Shown: piece by piece, positions 9,242 through 20,849 of the stretch
Layout of the letters: every line of letters begins with the position of its first letter
Numbering within the stretch: the first letter of the stretch is position 1
DNA from: Heyndrickxia coagulans DSM 1 = ATCC 7050
GTDB lineage: Bacteria; Bacillota; Bacilli; Bacillales; Bacillaceae_C
Reading direction: 5' to 3'
DNA: 50,737 bases
Assembly (NCBI RefSeq): GCF_000290615.1
Contig: NZ_ALAS01000287.1
Span: forward strand, 1-50,737
Translations under genes and position numbers: made by a program
The notes under the pieces: model-generated
The model's database searches: none
Told to the model about the DNA's origin: nothing
What the model saw: only the letters and a program-made list of their open reading frames with translations

Positions 9242-9270
9242 TTGCTTATTTTCACGAAAAGTTTTATACT
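9242..9270 (+). promoter_or_regulatory. Sigma-A promoter for metG
   Basis: TTGCTT (9242-9247) and TATACT (9265-9270) are separated by exactly 17 bases. The box lies 76 bases before the metG start. Confidence 0.6.
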
Positions 9271-9322
9271 TATTGTTTAGAAGTTCTAAGCAGCGCGTGA
9301 AATGTGCAAAAGAAATGTCTAA

Positions 9323-11314
<1,992 letters not shown>

Positions 11315-11331
11315 AGGGACCAGATGAGATG

Positions 11332-11387
11332 AAAAACATAGAGATGTTTCACGTGGAACAAATTTCGACGGATCTCTCTATGTTTTT
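11332..11387 (+). terminator. metG terminator with a parS-containing loop
   Basis: AAAAACATAGAGA (11332-11344) and TCTCTATGTTTTT (11375-11387) can form a 13-bp stem that ends in a T run. The 30-base loop holds the parS palindrome at 11345-11360. Confidence 0.7.
11345..11360 (-). other. parS centromere site (ParB/Spo0J binding)
   Basis: Read on the minus strand the 16-base site is TGTTCCACGTGAAACA, which fits the consensus TGTTNCACGTGAAACA. ParB (Spo0J) loads here and spreads, helping origin segregation and SMC loading. B. subtilis also has a parS site at metS, as I recall, so the position looks conserved. Confidence 0.85.
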
Positions 11388-11464
11388 CTTTTACTTTTCA
11401 GGAAAAATAGATGTTTTTCCCGATCATATGTGAAAACAAACGTGAAGAATTTGAGGTGAAAAAG

Positions 11465-12241
11465 ATGTTATTTGATACCCATGTGCATATCAATGATGAA
11501 GCGTTCAAAGAGGATTTGGAAGCCACCATCGCACGTGCGCGGGCGGCCGGGGTGGAAAAGATGATAGTCGTCGGGTTTGACAGGCCGACCATCCAAAAAG
11601 CGATGGCGCTGATTGACCAATACCCGTTTCTGTATGCAGCGATCGGCTGGCACCCGGTTGATGCGATTGACATGAAAGATGAAGACCTGGACTGGATTGA
11701 ATCTCTTGCCCATCATCCGAAAGTGGTGGCGATCGGTGAAATCGGGCTGGATTACCATTGGGATAAATCGCCGAAAGCGGTGCAGCAGGAAGTGTTCAGG
11801 CAGCAAATCCGGCTGGCCAAAAAGCTGGCATTGCCCATTATTATTCATAACCGGGAAGCGACAGAAGACTGTGTGCAAATTCTAAAAGAGGAAAATGCAC
11901 AGGAAACAGGCGGTATTATGCATTGTTTCAGCGGCAGCCCGGAAACGGCGAAGGAATGCATCAAAATGAATTTCTACATTTCACTTGGCGGCCCGGTGAC
12001 GTTTAAAAATGCAAAAAAACCGAAAGAAGTGGCTGCCGAGGTTCCACTTGAAAAGCTTTTGATTGAAACAGACTGCCCTTATCTTGCCCCGCATCCGTAC
12101 CGCGGGAAACGCAATGAGCCGGCATATGTAAAACTGGTCGCTGAGCAGATTGCGGAAATCAAAGGCATTCCTTTTGAAAAAGTTGCCGAGCAGACGATGT
12201 TAAATGCAGAAAAATTGTTTAAAATAAAAGATCATGCATAG
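11465..12241 (+). CDS. tatD: TatD family metal-dependent hydrolase (YabD)
   Basis: This 258-residue TIM-barrel nuclease-type hydrolase has the metal ligands expected of TatD: DTHVHIND (residues 4-11), GEIGLDYHW with its glutamate, IIHNREA, MHCFSGS and ETDCPYLAP. Members act as DNA exonucleases or quality-control nucleases; the role here is not fixed. AGGTG seven bases upstream supports the ATG at 11465. In B. subtilis yabE lies between this gene and rnmV, but here only 18 bases separate them. Confidence 0.92.
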   Translation: MLFDTHVHINDEAFKEDLEATIARARAAGVEKMIVVGFDRPTIQKAMALIDQYPFLYAAIGWHPVDAIDMKDEDLDWIESLAHHPKVVAIGEIGLDYHWDKSPKAVQQEVFRQQIRLAKKLALPIIIHNREATEDCVQILKEENAQETGGIMHCFSGSPETAKECIKMNFYISLGGPVTFKNAKKPKEVAAEVPLEKLLIETDCPYLAPHPYRGKRNEPAYVKLVAEQIAEIKGIPFEKVAEQTMLNAEKLFKIKDHA

Positions 12242-12259
12242 AAAGCGAGTTTTATCCGC

Positions 12260-13704
<1,445 letters not shown>

Positions 13705-13715
13705 ATGCCGCATCA

Positions 13716-13747
13716 AGCCGGGGGAGTGCGTTCCACCCCGGCTTTTT
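13716..13747 (+). terminator. ksgA terminator
   Basis: AGCCGGGG and CCCCGGCT form an 8-bp stem followed by TTTTT. Confidence 0.85.
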
Positions 13748-13776
13748 CACCATTTCCGAAGGCAGTGCATATATAG
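13748..13776 (+). promoter_or_regulatory. Candidate sigma-K promoter for yabG
   Basis: CACC (13748-13751), a 16-base gap, then CATATATAG (13768-13776) resembles the sigma-K pattern AC-N17-CATANNNTA with the last two bases off. yabG is a sigma-K gene in B. subtilis. Confidence 0.45.
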
Positions 13777-13819
13777 TGTTATGCAGGCGAGAGATGGAAA
13801 CCAAATGGAGTTGACGGCA

Positions 13820-14698
13820 ATGGAAGCAAGGCTCAACGCAATTGTTGGAAGGAAGTCTTACAATTGTGATATTTTATTCCGGGTCATCGATATACAGGAG
13901 CAGAACGGGCGGAAAGTGGCTGTTTTGTACGGGGAGGATGTCCGGCTGATCGCGGATGCCCCGTTTGAAGACCTGGTCACCCCCGACCCTGCGGAAAGAT
14001 CTAAAATTACGCAGGAGTTTCGTTCTTTGGAAGAACAGTCATTCGAACTGTTTAAACAGGATATCGAACTGTTGAAGGAAAAGCGCGATTATGAGGCCAC
14101 ACACGGCTATAAAGAGGAACTGAGTTATTTCCAGCTGCCGGGAAGGGTTTTGCACTTGGACGGCGATCCCCATTATTTAAAAAAATGCCTGAATTTATAT
14201 GAAAAAATCGGCGTGACGGTTTACGGCATCCATTGTTACGAAAAAGAAATGCCGGTTCGCATCAATGCGCTGCTTGACCAATACCGGCCGAATATTCTGG
14301 TGATTACCGGCCATGATGCTTATTCAAAATCAAAGGGAAAAATAGCGGATTTAAATGCATACCGCCACTCAAAATCTTTTGTCAGAACCGTGATGGAAGC
14401 AAGGAAAAAGGTGCCGAATTTGGATCAGCTCGTCATTTTTGCAGGCGCATGCCAGTCTCATTTTGAGTCGCTTATCCAGGCAGGCGCCAATTTTGCCAGT
14501 TCCCCGCTCCGGGTGAATATTCATGCGCTCGATCCGGTCTACATTGTGGCCAAAATCTGTTACACCTCGTTTATGGAACAAGTGAATGTTTGGGACGTGC
14601 TCCGCAATACACTGACAGGGCAAAAAGGCCTGGGAGGCGTGGAAACAAAGGGCGTGCTGCGGACCGGGATGCCATATAAGCCAATGGATGAGGACTAA
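13820..14698 (+). CDS. yabG: Sporulation-specific protease YabG
   Basis: YabG is a cysteine protease made in the mother cell late in sporulation that trims coat proteins such as SafA and SpoIVA. This 292-residue protein matches the family in the opening VGRKSYNCDILFRVI and in the conserved NILVITGHDAYSKSKG and FAGACQSHFESL segments; the histidine and cysteine in these are likely catalytic. The start is uncertain: ATG at 13820 gives the family length, with GGAG upstream, and ATG at 13805 is an alternative. Confidence 0.9.
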   Translation: MEARLNAIVGRKSYNCDILFRVIDIQEQNGRKVAVLYGEDVRLIADAPFEDLVTPDPAERSKITQEFRSLEEQSFELFKQDIELLKEKRDYEATHGYKEELSYFQLPGRVLHLDGDPHYLKKCLNLYEKIGVTVYGIHCYEKEMPVRINALLDQYRPNILVITGHDAYSKSKGKIADLNAYRHSKSFVRTVMEARKKVPNLDQLVIFAGACQSHFESLIQAGANFASSPLRVNIHALDPVYIVAKICYTSFMEQVNVWDVLRNTLTGQKGLGGVETKGVLRTGMPYKPMDED

Positions 14699-14888
14699 GT
14701 GGGAGCCCCGTCCCGGTTCCTCAAAATTGGCCGGGCTGCAGGATTTTACATAATTCGATTGCATTTGGCATATCCTATTGATAAGAATATGAGCCTTTGA
14801 CAGGTATAACATTTTCTCCAAGGCAGCCCCATACACTGAACATGCAAACCTGCGACCGGAAAAACGGCAAAGAAACAATGAAAAATGG

Positions 14889-14918
14889 TTGACAGACCGG
14901 CTTGATCACTGATAAAAT
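14889..14918 (+). promoter_or_regulatory. Upstream veg promoter
   Basis: TTGACA (14889-14894) and TAAAAT (14913-14918) are separated by 18 bases. It is the first of two tandem promoters, as at B. subtilis veg. Confidence 0.6.
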
Positions 14919-14929
14919 ATACGTTTTAT

Positions 14930-14958
14930 TTGACCGGAAGCGCAAGCTGTGTTATAAT
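14930..14958 (+). promoter_or_regulatory. Main veg promoter
   Basis: TTGACC (14930-14935) and a perfect TATAAT (14953-14958) are 17 bases apart, with the start codon 23 bases on. This is the strongest-looking single-gene promoter in the window, in line with the well-known strength of veg. Confidence 0.85.
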
Positions 14959-14981
14959 TGAAACTAGTGAGGTGGAGCGAA

Positions 14982-15233
14982 ATGCCAAAAACGTTAACAG
15001 ACATTAAAAGATCCTTGGATTCAAACTTGGGAAAAAGATTAATGTTAAGAGCCAATGGCGGCAGAAGAAAGACGATTGAACGTTCCGGTGTTTTGGCAGA
15101 AACTTACCCAGCAGTTTTTGTCATCGAATTAGACCAGGAGGAAAATGCTTTTGAACGTGTTTCCTACAGCTATGCAGATGTCCTGACAGAAACAGTACAG
15201 CTTGTTTTTATGGATAAACAACAAGAGGTTTGA
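14982..15233 (+). CDS. veg: Veg protein
   Basis: This 83-residue protein starts [19 protein letters not shown] and carries [17 protein letters not shown], both typical of Veg. In B. subtilis Veg promotes biofilm formation by acting against SinR and has been linked to spore outgrowth. GAGGTGG lies just before the ATG at 14982. Two tandem promoters drive it and two hairpins follow it. Confidence 0.93.
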   Translation: MPKTLTDIKRSLDSNLGKRLMLRANGGRRKTIERSGVLAETYPAVFVIELDQEENAFERVSYSYADVLTETVQLVFMDKQQEV

Positions 15234-15239
15234 TGAGCG

Positions 15240-15270
15240 GCAGCAGACATATGTTTGCTGTTTTCTATTT
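15240..15270 (+). terminator. veg terminator
   Basis: CAGCAGA and TTTGCTG pair (one G-U) around CATATG and are followed by TTTTCTATTTT. Confidence 0.65.
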
Positions 15271-15276
15271 TACGGG

Positions 15277-15300
15277 CGGCAGCAGGGATCCCTGCTGCCG
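15277..15300. terminator. 24-base perfect palindrome, likely second terminator
   Basis: CGGCAGCAGG meets CCTGCTGCCG around a central GATC, so all 24 bases are self-complementary. The following CTTTCTTC is a poor T run, so termination is plausible but other roles are open. Confidence 0.5.
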
Positions 15301-15306
15301 CTTTCT

Positions 15307-15336
15307 TCATATTCCAGGCTTGTTTCGTACATACTA
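15307..15336 (+). promoter_or_regulatory. Candidate sigma-G promoter for sspF
   Basis: TCATA (15307-15311), 18 bases, then CATACTA (15330-15336) fits the sigma-G pattern GHATR-N18-CATNHTA with one mismatch. The same layout occurs before fin. Confidence 0.5.
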
Positions 15337-15426
15337 CAAAGAGGCGCATGCAGGGATATGACAACCAAATGAAAGGAAAGGCAGGGGCTTTTTTGCCTTT
15401 CCCATCAAAGGGGGAAATTTTATCTA

Positions 15427-15615
15427 ATGGGCCGAAGAAGAGGGATCATGTCTGAACGTTTTAAAGAAGAACTGGCGAAAGATCTCGGCTTTTATGATGT
15501 CGTCCAGGAAGAAGGCTGGGGCGGCATTAAAGCCCGGGATGCCGGGAATATGGTAAAGCGTGCCATTGAACTGGCTGAAGCGCACCTTGCTTCGGAAAAA
15601 CAATCGGGCAACTGA
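15427..15615 (+). CDS. sspF: Small acid-soluble spore protein SspF
   Basis: This 62-residue protein begins [20 protein letters not shown] and contains [13 protein letters not shown], matching B. subtilis SspF almost residue for residue. It belongs to the alpha/beta small acid-soluble protein group, which coats forespore DNA, though SspF itself is a minor and divergent member. AAGGGGGA precedes the ATG at 15427. Single gene with its own promoter and terminator. Confidence 0.93.
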   Translation: MGRRRGIMSERFKEELAKDLGFYDVVQEEGWGGIKARDAGNMVKRAIELAEAHLASEKQSGN

Positions 15616-15649
15616 CCTGACAATCTTTGCGACTGCTGCATGGCGCCGG

Positions 15650-15673
15650 GCCGGGGAATTTCCCCGGCTTTTT
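15650..15673 (+). terminator. sspF terminator
   Basis: GCCGGGGA and TCCCCGGC form an 8-bp stem with a 3-base loop followed by TTTTT. Confidence 0.85.
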
Positions 15674-15831
15674 GCATATTCGGGCGGCGAATGCACATGC
15701 GGCAATTTTGTCAATTTTTATGTTCTACGAAATTTGCGTTTTGATGTAAATATTTGCCGGGCGTTATGTTAGAATAAGAAAAATGAAGCAGGAAATACGG
15801 CTGGATTGGATGTTGGAAGTAGGTGAAGGAT

Positions 15832-16698
15832 TTGAAGTTGTTGGTCAAGGCACCGGCAAAAATTAATTTATCGCTCGATGTGCTTGGCAAACGGGAGGAT
15901 GGCTATCATGAGGTGGAGATGGTCATGACAACCATTGACCTTGCAGATCATATCGAGCTCTCGGAGCGGCACGATCAGGAGATTAAAATTGTGTCGCAAA
16001 ACCGGTTTGTGCCGGATGATGAGAGAAATTTGGCGTACCAGGCTGCAAGGCTTCTGAAAACGCGGTGTAGCGTCAGGCAGGGGGTCGAAATTGCGATTGA
16101 CAAAGTCATTCCGGTGGCTGCCGGGCTGGCGGGGGGCAGCAGTGATGCGGCAGCTACCCTCCGCGGCCTGAATACGCTCTGGGATCTCGGCCTTTCCTTA
16201 GATGAGCTTGCAACACTCGGTGCCGAAATCGGGTCGGATGTCTCGTTTTGCGTATACGGCGGCACTGCGCTCGCAAAAGGAAGGGGAGAAAATATTACAA
16301 AACTGCCGGCACCGCCAAACTGCTGGGTCATTTTGGCGAAACCGTCCATCGGCGTGTCAACGGCAGAAATTTACCGCCAACTGGACTTAAATGAAGTGGT
16401 GCACCCGGATATTCCCGGCATGATCAGCGCCCTGTGCGCCCGTGATTATGCCGGCATATGCAAGCATGCGGGAAATGTGCTGGAAAGCGTCACATTAAAG
16501 GCATACCCGCAAGTGGCGCAAATCAAAAAACAAATGCAGCGCTTCGGGGCGGATCTCGTCTTAATGAGCGGAAGCGGCCCGACAGTATTCGGGCTTGTCC
16601 GGCATGATTCGCGGCTGCAGCGGATTTATAACGGCCTCCGGGGATTCTGCGGCCAGGTATTTGCTGTCAGGATGATTGGAGAACGCGAACAATTTTAA
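15832..16698 (+). CDS. ispE: 4-diphosphocytidyl-2-C-methyl-D-erythritol kinase
   Basis: IspE is the GHMP kinase of the MEP isoprenoid pathway and phosphorylates CDP-methylerythritol. The 288-residue protein has [12 protein letters not shown] near the N-terminus, the ATP-binding [15 protein letters not shown] (residues about 92-106), and [10 protein letters not shown] toward the C-terminus. The TTG at 15832 gives the family N-terminus, with AGGTG 15821-15825 as its ribosome site; an in-frame GTG at 15823 would overlap that site. Confidence 0.95.
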   Translation: MKLLVKAPAKINLSLDVLGKREDGYHEVEMVMTTIDLADHIELSERHDQEIKIVSQNRFVPDDERNLAYQAARLLKTRCSVRQGVEIAIDKVIPVAAGLAGGSSDAAATLRGLNTLWDLGLSLDELATLGAEIGSDVSFCVYGGTALAKGRGENITKLPAPPNCWVILAKPSIGVSTAEIYRQLDLNEVVHPDIPGMISALCARDYAGICKHAGNVLESVTLKAYPQVAQIKKQMQRFGADLVLMSGSGPTVFGLVRHDSRLQRIYNGLRGFCGQVFAVRMIGEREQF

Positions 16699-16724
16699 AT
16701 ATAAAATAATGATTGTACGGATTT
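16681..16724 (+). promoter_or_regulatory. Paired PurBoxes upstream of purR
   Basis: GAACGCGAACAAT (16681-16693) matches the PurBox AWWWCCGAACWWT at 10 of 13 positions, and ATTGTACGGATTT (16712-16724) matches its reverse complement at 12 of 13. They face each other 18 bases apart, just upstream of a promoter, the arrangement PurR uses in B. subtilis. The first box overlaps the end of ispE. Confidence 0.5.
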
Positions 16725-16727
16725 TTG

Positions 16728-16756
16728 TTTTCAAAAAGAAAAAAATGCGGTATATT
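16728..16756 (+). promoter_or_regulatory. Candidate purR promoter
   Basis: TTTTCA (16728-16733) and TATATT (16751-16756) are 17 bases apart, directly after the second PurBox. Confidence 0.5.
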
Positions 16757-16859
16757 AATGTTATTGAATCCGAGTTTCCAGAGCCGCCGTGCCGATTTTG
16801 TACGGAGAAGAGCGGGGCCGGCATTTTTGACAGACGGGATTATGACGGGGGTTTTTGAC

Positions 16860-17699
16860 GTGAAATTTCGGCGAAGTGAACGTCTTGTAGATATGACACA
16901 TTATTTGTTGGAAAAACCAAGGATTCTCGTTCCCCTCAGTTTTTTTGCCGATCGTTACCAGTCTGCAAAATCTTCCATCAGTGAAGATTTGACGATTATC
17001 AAAGAAACATTCGAGAAAAGGGGCATTGGGACGTTGCAGACGGTTCCCGGCGCAGCGGGCGGCGTTAAATTTATTTCGCGTACAGATAGGGCGGAAGCAA
17101 AAGAGGCCATCAGCGAACTTTGCACGCTGATGGAGAATCCGGACCGGCTTTTGCCGGGCGGTTATTTGTATATGACGGACCTGATCGGCAGCCCGCAGGT
17201 CGTCAGCAAAGTCGGGAAGCTTTTGGCAACCGCATTTGCGGACAGGGAGATTGACACGATTATGACGGTCGCGACAAAAGGAATCCCGATTGCGCTGGCA
17301 ACAGCGGCTTATTTAAATGTTCCGGTTGTGATTGTCCGCAATGACAGCAAGGTGACGGAAGGACCGACTGTCAGCATTAACTATGTTTCCGGATCACAAA
17401 AACGGATCCAGACGATGGTCCTCTCAAAAAGGAGCCTGCGGGAAGGCGCAAACGTTTTAATTGTCGATGATTTTATGAAAGCAGGCGGGACGATTAACGG
17501 CATGATCAATCTGCTGAAAGAATTCGATGCTTCTGTTTCGGGCATCGGCGTTTTGGTTGAATCGGAAGACACGAAAGAACGGCTTGTTGATGATTACGTG
17601 TCCCTTGTGAAATTAAGGGATGTCGATGTCCGCAGCCAGCAGATCAAAGTGGTGGAAGGGAATTATTTTTCAAAAGTTAGCTTGTTCGGAGGGGATTAA
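16860..17699 (+). CDS. purR: Purine repressor PurR (Bacillus type)
   Basis: This 279-residue regulator has an N-terminal winged-helix domain (residues 1-75, MKFRRSERLVDMTHYLLEKP) and a phosphoribosyltransferase-like domain with the PRPP-binding motif VLIVDDFMKAGGT near residue 200. It represses purine synthesis genes and is released by PRPP. The GTG at 16860 matches the B. subtilis start, with GGGGG eight bases upstream. ridA follows after 3 bases. The PurBoxes upstream imply autoregulation. Confidence 0.95.
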   Translation: MKFRRSERLVDMTHYLLEKPRILVPLSFFADRYQSAKSSISEDLTIIKETFEKRGIGTLQTVPGAAGGVKFISRTDRAEAKEAISELCTLMENPDRLLPGGYLYMTDLIGSPQVVSKVGKLLATAFADREIDTIMTVATKGIPIALATAAYLNVPVVIVRNDSKVTEGPTVSINYVSGSQKRIQTMVLSKRSLREGANVLIVDDFMKAGGTINGMINLLKEFDASVSGIGVLVESEDTKERLVDDYVSLVKLRDVDVRSQQIKVVEGNYFSKVSLFGGD

Positions 17700-17702
17700 G
17701 GA

Positions 17703-18077
17703 ATGAAAACCATCTCAACAAATCAGGCGCCTGCGGCAATCGGGCCGTATGCACAGGGCGTTGTGGCAGGAAATTTATTTTTCAGTTCGGGACAGATTCC
17801 GCTAAGAGCGGACGGCACGCTTGTGGAAGGCAGCATTGAAGCGCAGGCCCGCCAGGTAATGGAAAATTTAAAAGCGGTGCTTGAGGCAGCCGGGGCTTCT
17901 TTTGATACGGTTGTCAAAACGACGGTTTTTATTCAAAACATGGACGATTTTGCAAAAATAAACGACGTTTACGGTTCCTATTTTACGGACCATAAACCGG
18001 CGCGATCCTGCGTTGAAGTGGCAAGGCTCCCGAAAAATGCCGGCGTCGAAATCGAAGTGGTCGCGCTTATTCCGTGA
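17703..18077 (+). CDS. ridA: RidA family 2-iminobutanoate/2-iminopropanoate deaminase (YabJ)
   Basis: This 124-residue YjgF/RidA protein should hydrolyse reactive enamine and imine intermediates released by PLP enzymes. [17 protein letters not shown] and the [11 protein letters not shown] segment with its conserved arginine are present. In B. subtilis YabJ is encoded with purR and is needed for full purine repression. GGAGGGG lies seven bases before the ATG. Confidence 0.93.
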   Translation: MKTISTNQAPAAIGPYAQGVVAGNLFFSSGQIPLRADGTLVEGSIEAQARQVMENLKAVLEAAGASFDTVVKTTVFIQNMDDFAKINDVYGSYFTDHKPARSCVEVARLPKNAGVEIEVVALIP

Positions 18078-18138
18078 TCTTTATACGCTTCCATTTTTTC
18101 ACCTTATGAAAAATTTTAGAATTTTTTTCTGAAAAAGA

Positions 18139-18163
18139 AGGAAATTTTAAAGGGGTGTTGAAT
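18139..18163 (+). promoter_or_regulatory. Sigma-H promoter for spoVG
   Basis: AGGAAAT (18139-18145), 14 bases, then GAAT (18160-18163) reproduces the spacing of the classical spoVG sigma-H promoter. The upstream 50 bases are AT-rich, as in the AbrB-bound region of B. subtilis spoVG. Confidence 0.8.
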
Positions 18164-18201
18164 AATAAAGATGATCCTAAATCTTTTGAGGTGGTGAAAG
18201 A

Positions 18202-18495
18202 ATGGAAGTGACGGATGTAAGGCTGCGCCGTGTCCATACGGAGGGCAGGATGAGGGCGATTGCCTCGATTACCATGGACAACGAATTTGTCATCCATGAT
18301 ATCCGGGTGATTGATGGCAACAATGGCCTGTTTGTTGCAATGCCGAGCAAAAGGACGCCGGATGGCGAATTCAGGGACATTGCCCACCCTATTAATTCGG
18401 GTACGCGCAATAAGATTCACGATGCAGTCTTGTCGGAATATCACCGTTTAGGGGAATTGGAACAAGTGGAATTTGAAGAAGCTGGCGCGTCCTGA
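18202..18495 (+). CDS. spoVG: Septation/RNA-binding regulator SpoVG
   Basis: SpoVG is a small nucleic-acid-binding regulator that affects asymmetric septation and cortex formation. The 97-residue protein starts [17 protein letters not shown] and keeps the conserved [20 protein letters not shown] block. GAGGTGG precedes the ATG. It is transcribed from a sigma-H promoter and ends at a strong terminator, so it is probably monocistronic here. Confidence 0.96.
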   Translation: MEVTDVRLRRVHTEGRMRAIASITMDNEFVIHDIRVIDGNNGLFVAMPSKRTPDGEFRDIAHPINSGTRNKIHDAVLSEYHRLGELEQVEFEEAGAS

Positions 18496-18509
18496 TAGAT
18501 TTTTGCAAC

Positions 18510-18544
18510 AAGAGCCTACTTCAACAGTAAGGCTCTTCTTTTTT
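18510..18544 (+). terminator. spoVG terminator
   Basis: AAGAGCC (18510-18516) pairs with GGCTCTT (18531-18537), extended by AC/GT, and is followed by CTTTTTT. Confidence 0.85.
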
Positions 18545-18641
18545 GTCCTCCCGGCGCCGTTTGGCAGCCTGCACTGTTATTGTTTTCACCATTATTGATT
18601 GAATTTTTGCGGATGTGTGGGCGGGAGAGGAGGCATTTTAA

Positions 18642-19206
18642 ATGAAAAAATAGTTTTGCCCGTAAGGTTATTGTTCTGGTTGTGATTGGCGGGTTCTTTA
18701 TATACCAACACAATCAAAATCAAAGCGTATCAAGTGGCCGGGACCATTCTGAAATAAGCCCCTCTCCGCAGCCTAAAGATAAAGCGGAACAAAAGGACGC
18801 CAGTTAGGATGAATCCGCCGCTTCAACAACAACGGGAAGCGGCCGGAATCATTCTGAGGGACAGTCAAAAGAAAGCAGCCCGGCAGCTACCGGGTCTGGC
18901 AATGCAAAATAGGCCGGCCCACATCAAGGCATTCACCGGCATCCGGGAATCCGGCATCGGATAATGGAGGAACATCAAGCAACAGCACCAGTTCCGGCAC
19001 GGATAAGACCAGCCAGGCTGTAAACCGTCCAAAAGGTTGCCTGGGTAACCACTTTTGAGAAAGAATTGTATAAAGGCTACCACGTCACACCCAGCCGCTA
19101 TAAATATATTGGCAACGGGAATTGGGAAGTTTGGGTGAAAGAAGTGGATACGGGTGAAAATCCATATGTAACCGTCAACCAGAAGACGGGCGATTTTCAT
19201 GGATAA
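18642..19206 (+). pseudogene. Decayed gene for a membrane-anchored protein
   Basis: An ATG with GAGAGGAGG upstream opens a reading frame that stops after three codons. In the next frame a hydrophobic anchor follows (ARKVIVLVVIGGFFIYQ), then a serine- and glycine-rich linker in which SGRDHSE and SGRNHSE recur, broken by at least two TAG codons. After another frame change near 19030 the C-terminal part reads VAWVTTFEKELYKGYHVTP and ends YVTVNQKTGDFHG, a tail that looks like a conserved small beta domain. It was probably an anchored or exported protein of unknown function. It is not part of the B. subtilis gene order here. Confidence 0.65.
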
Positions 19207-19235
19207 TGAAGTTTCACAAAAAAGCCCCATAAAAT

Positions 19236-19260
19236 GCCCCCCGCATAAAGCGGGGGTTTA
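19236..19260. terminator. Terminator after the decayed gene
   Basis: CCCCCGC and GCGGGGG form a stem around ATAAA, followed by TTTAA. The T run is weak in both directions. Confidence 0.55.
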
Positions 19261-19394
19261 ATTCAGGGTTAGCATTATTTCTTTCATGCAAACAAAGTAT
19301 GGGACTTAGATGGACTTAGATAAATAGAAAGGGCTGGCAATCCTCCCCAATCCATGCCCCAACATTCCCAATAATTGTAATATCCTGCCTTTCC

Positions 19395-19423
19395 TTGAAA
19401 TATGCCCTTATTTACGATATATT
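19395..19423 (+). promoter_or_regulatory. Sigma-A promoter for glmU-prs
   Basis: TTGAAA (19395-19400) and TATATT (19418-19423) are exactly 17 bases apart, 36 bases before glmU. Between the decayed gene and this promoter I see only a short tandem ACTTAGAT repeat. Confidence 0.65.
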
Positions 19424-19459
19424 TTTTTATGGATAATAAGGTTTATTGGGGGATCATAA

Positions 19460-20836
19460 ATGACAAACAGATTCGCTGTAATCCTGGCTGCAGGCCAGGG
19501 TACCCGCATGAAGTCGAAATTGTACAAAGTGCTGCATCCCGTTTGCGGGAAACCCATGGTTGAACATGTTGCCAGCCAGGTTTTACAGCTTGAAACGGAT
19601 AAGATTGTGACGGTGATCGGGCATGGTGCAGAACAGGTCCGCTCCTGCCTGGAAGGAAAAACCGCATTCGTCCTGCAAGAAGAACAGCTGGGCACAGGGC
19701 ATGCCGTCCTGCAGGCAGAACCGGTTCTCGGCAACAAGGACGGGACCACTTTGGTTGTTTGCGGGGATACGCCGCTCCTTCAGGCGGAAACCTTAAAGGC
19801 CCTGTTTGAAGAACACGAACGGAAACAGGCAAAAGTGACCATTTTAACAGCAACGGCCCCCGACCCTGCCGGATACGGGCGGATCATCCGCAATGCGGCA
19901 GGCTTTGTGGAAAAAATTGTCGAACATAAAGATGCCAGCCCTGAAGAACAGCAGGTAAAGGAAATCAACACAGGCGTTTACTGCTTTGACAACCGGGCGC
20001 TTTTTGAAGCGTTGAAGCGCGTTTCCAACGATAATGCCCAGGGCGAATATTATCTTCCTGATGTGGTGGGCATTTTAAAATCGCAAGGGGAAACGGTTGT
20101 GGCTTACAAGACAGAAAGTATCGAAGAAACATTAGGGGTCAATGACCGGGTGCAACTTTCGGAAGCGGAAAGGATCATGAGAAAGCGCATCAATGAACGC
20201 CATATGCGTAACGGCGTGACCATTCTCGACCCTGCGCAAACTTACATTGAAGCGGATGTTGAAATCGGGCAGGACACGGTAATCTACCCGGGGACAAAGC
20301 TGTCCGGCAAAACAGTCATCGGGGAAGACTGCAAAATCGGCCCGAATTCCGACATTACAAATTGCGTGATCGGAAACGGAACAGAAGTCAGCCAGTCCGT
20401 TGCAGAAAACAGTGAAATTGGCGCTTCTGTCCATGTCGGCCCGTTTGCCCATATCCGGCCGGACTCCTCGATTTCCGATGAAGCGAAGATCGGCAATTTT
20501 GTGGAAGTAAAGAAATCAACAGTCGGCAAGGGCAGCAAAGCATCCCATTTGACGTACATAGGCGATGCGGAAGTCGGGGCAGGTGTCAATATCGGCTGCG
20601 GCACGATTACAGTGAATTATGACGGGAAACATAAATTTAAAACGGTCATAGAAGACGGCGCGTTTGTCGGGTGCAACTCCAATCTGATTGCGCCGGTTAC
20701 AGTCGGGGAAAATGCTTATATTGCAGCAGGCTCGACCATTACAGATGATGTCCCGGGCGAAGCATTGTCCATTGCGCGCGCACGCCAGGTGAACAAGGAA
20801 AACTATGTCCAGAAGTTAAAACATAAACAACAATAA
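19460..20836 (+). CDS. glmU: Bifunctional GlmU: GlcN-1-P acetyltransferase / GlcNAc-1-P uridyltransferase
   Basis: GlmU (GcaD) makes UDP-GlcNAc, the first committed precursor of peptidoglycan. The 458-residue protein has the N-terminal uridyltransferase domain ([11 protein letters not shown] at residues 9-19, GDTPLL near 104) and a C-terminal left-handed beta-helix of hexapeptide repeats (about 250-440) with the acetyltransferase site. It follows spoVG and precedes prs by 13 bases, as in B. subtilis, apart from the decayed gene inserted before it. Confidence 0.96.
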   Translation: MTNRFAVILAAGQGTRMKSKLYKVLHPVCGKPMVEHVASQVLQLETDKIVTVIGHGAEQVRSCLEGKTAFVLQEEQLGTGHAVLQAEPVLGNKDGTTLVVCGDTPLLQAETLKALFEEHERKQAKVTILTATAPDPAGYGRIIRNAAGFVEKIVEHKDASPEEQQVKEINTGVYCFDNRALFEALKRVSNDNAQGEYYLPDVVGILKSQGETVVAYKTESIEETLGVNDRVQLSEAERIMRKRINERHMRNGVTILDPAQTYIEADVEIGQDTVIYPGTKLSGKTVIGEDCKIGPNSDITNCVIGNGTEVSQSVAENSEIGASVHVGPFAHIRPDSSISDEAKIGNFVEVKKSTVGKGSKASHLTYIGDAEVGAGVNIGCGTITVNYDGKHKFKTVIEDGAFVGCNSNLIAPVTVGENAYIAAGSTITDDVPGEALSIARARQVNKENYVQKLKHKQQ

Positions 20837-20849
20837 TTGGAGGTCCATC

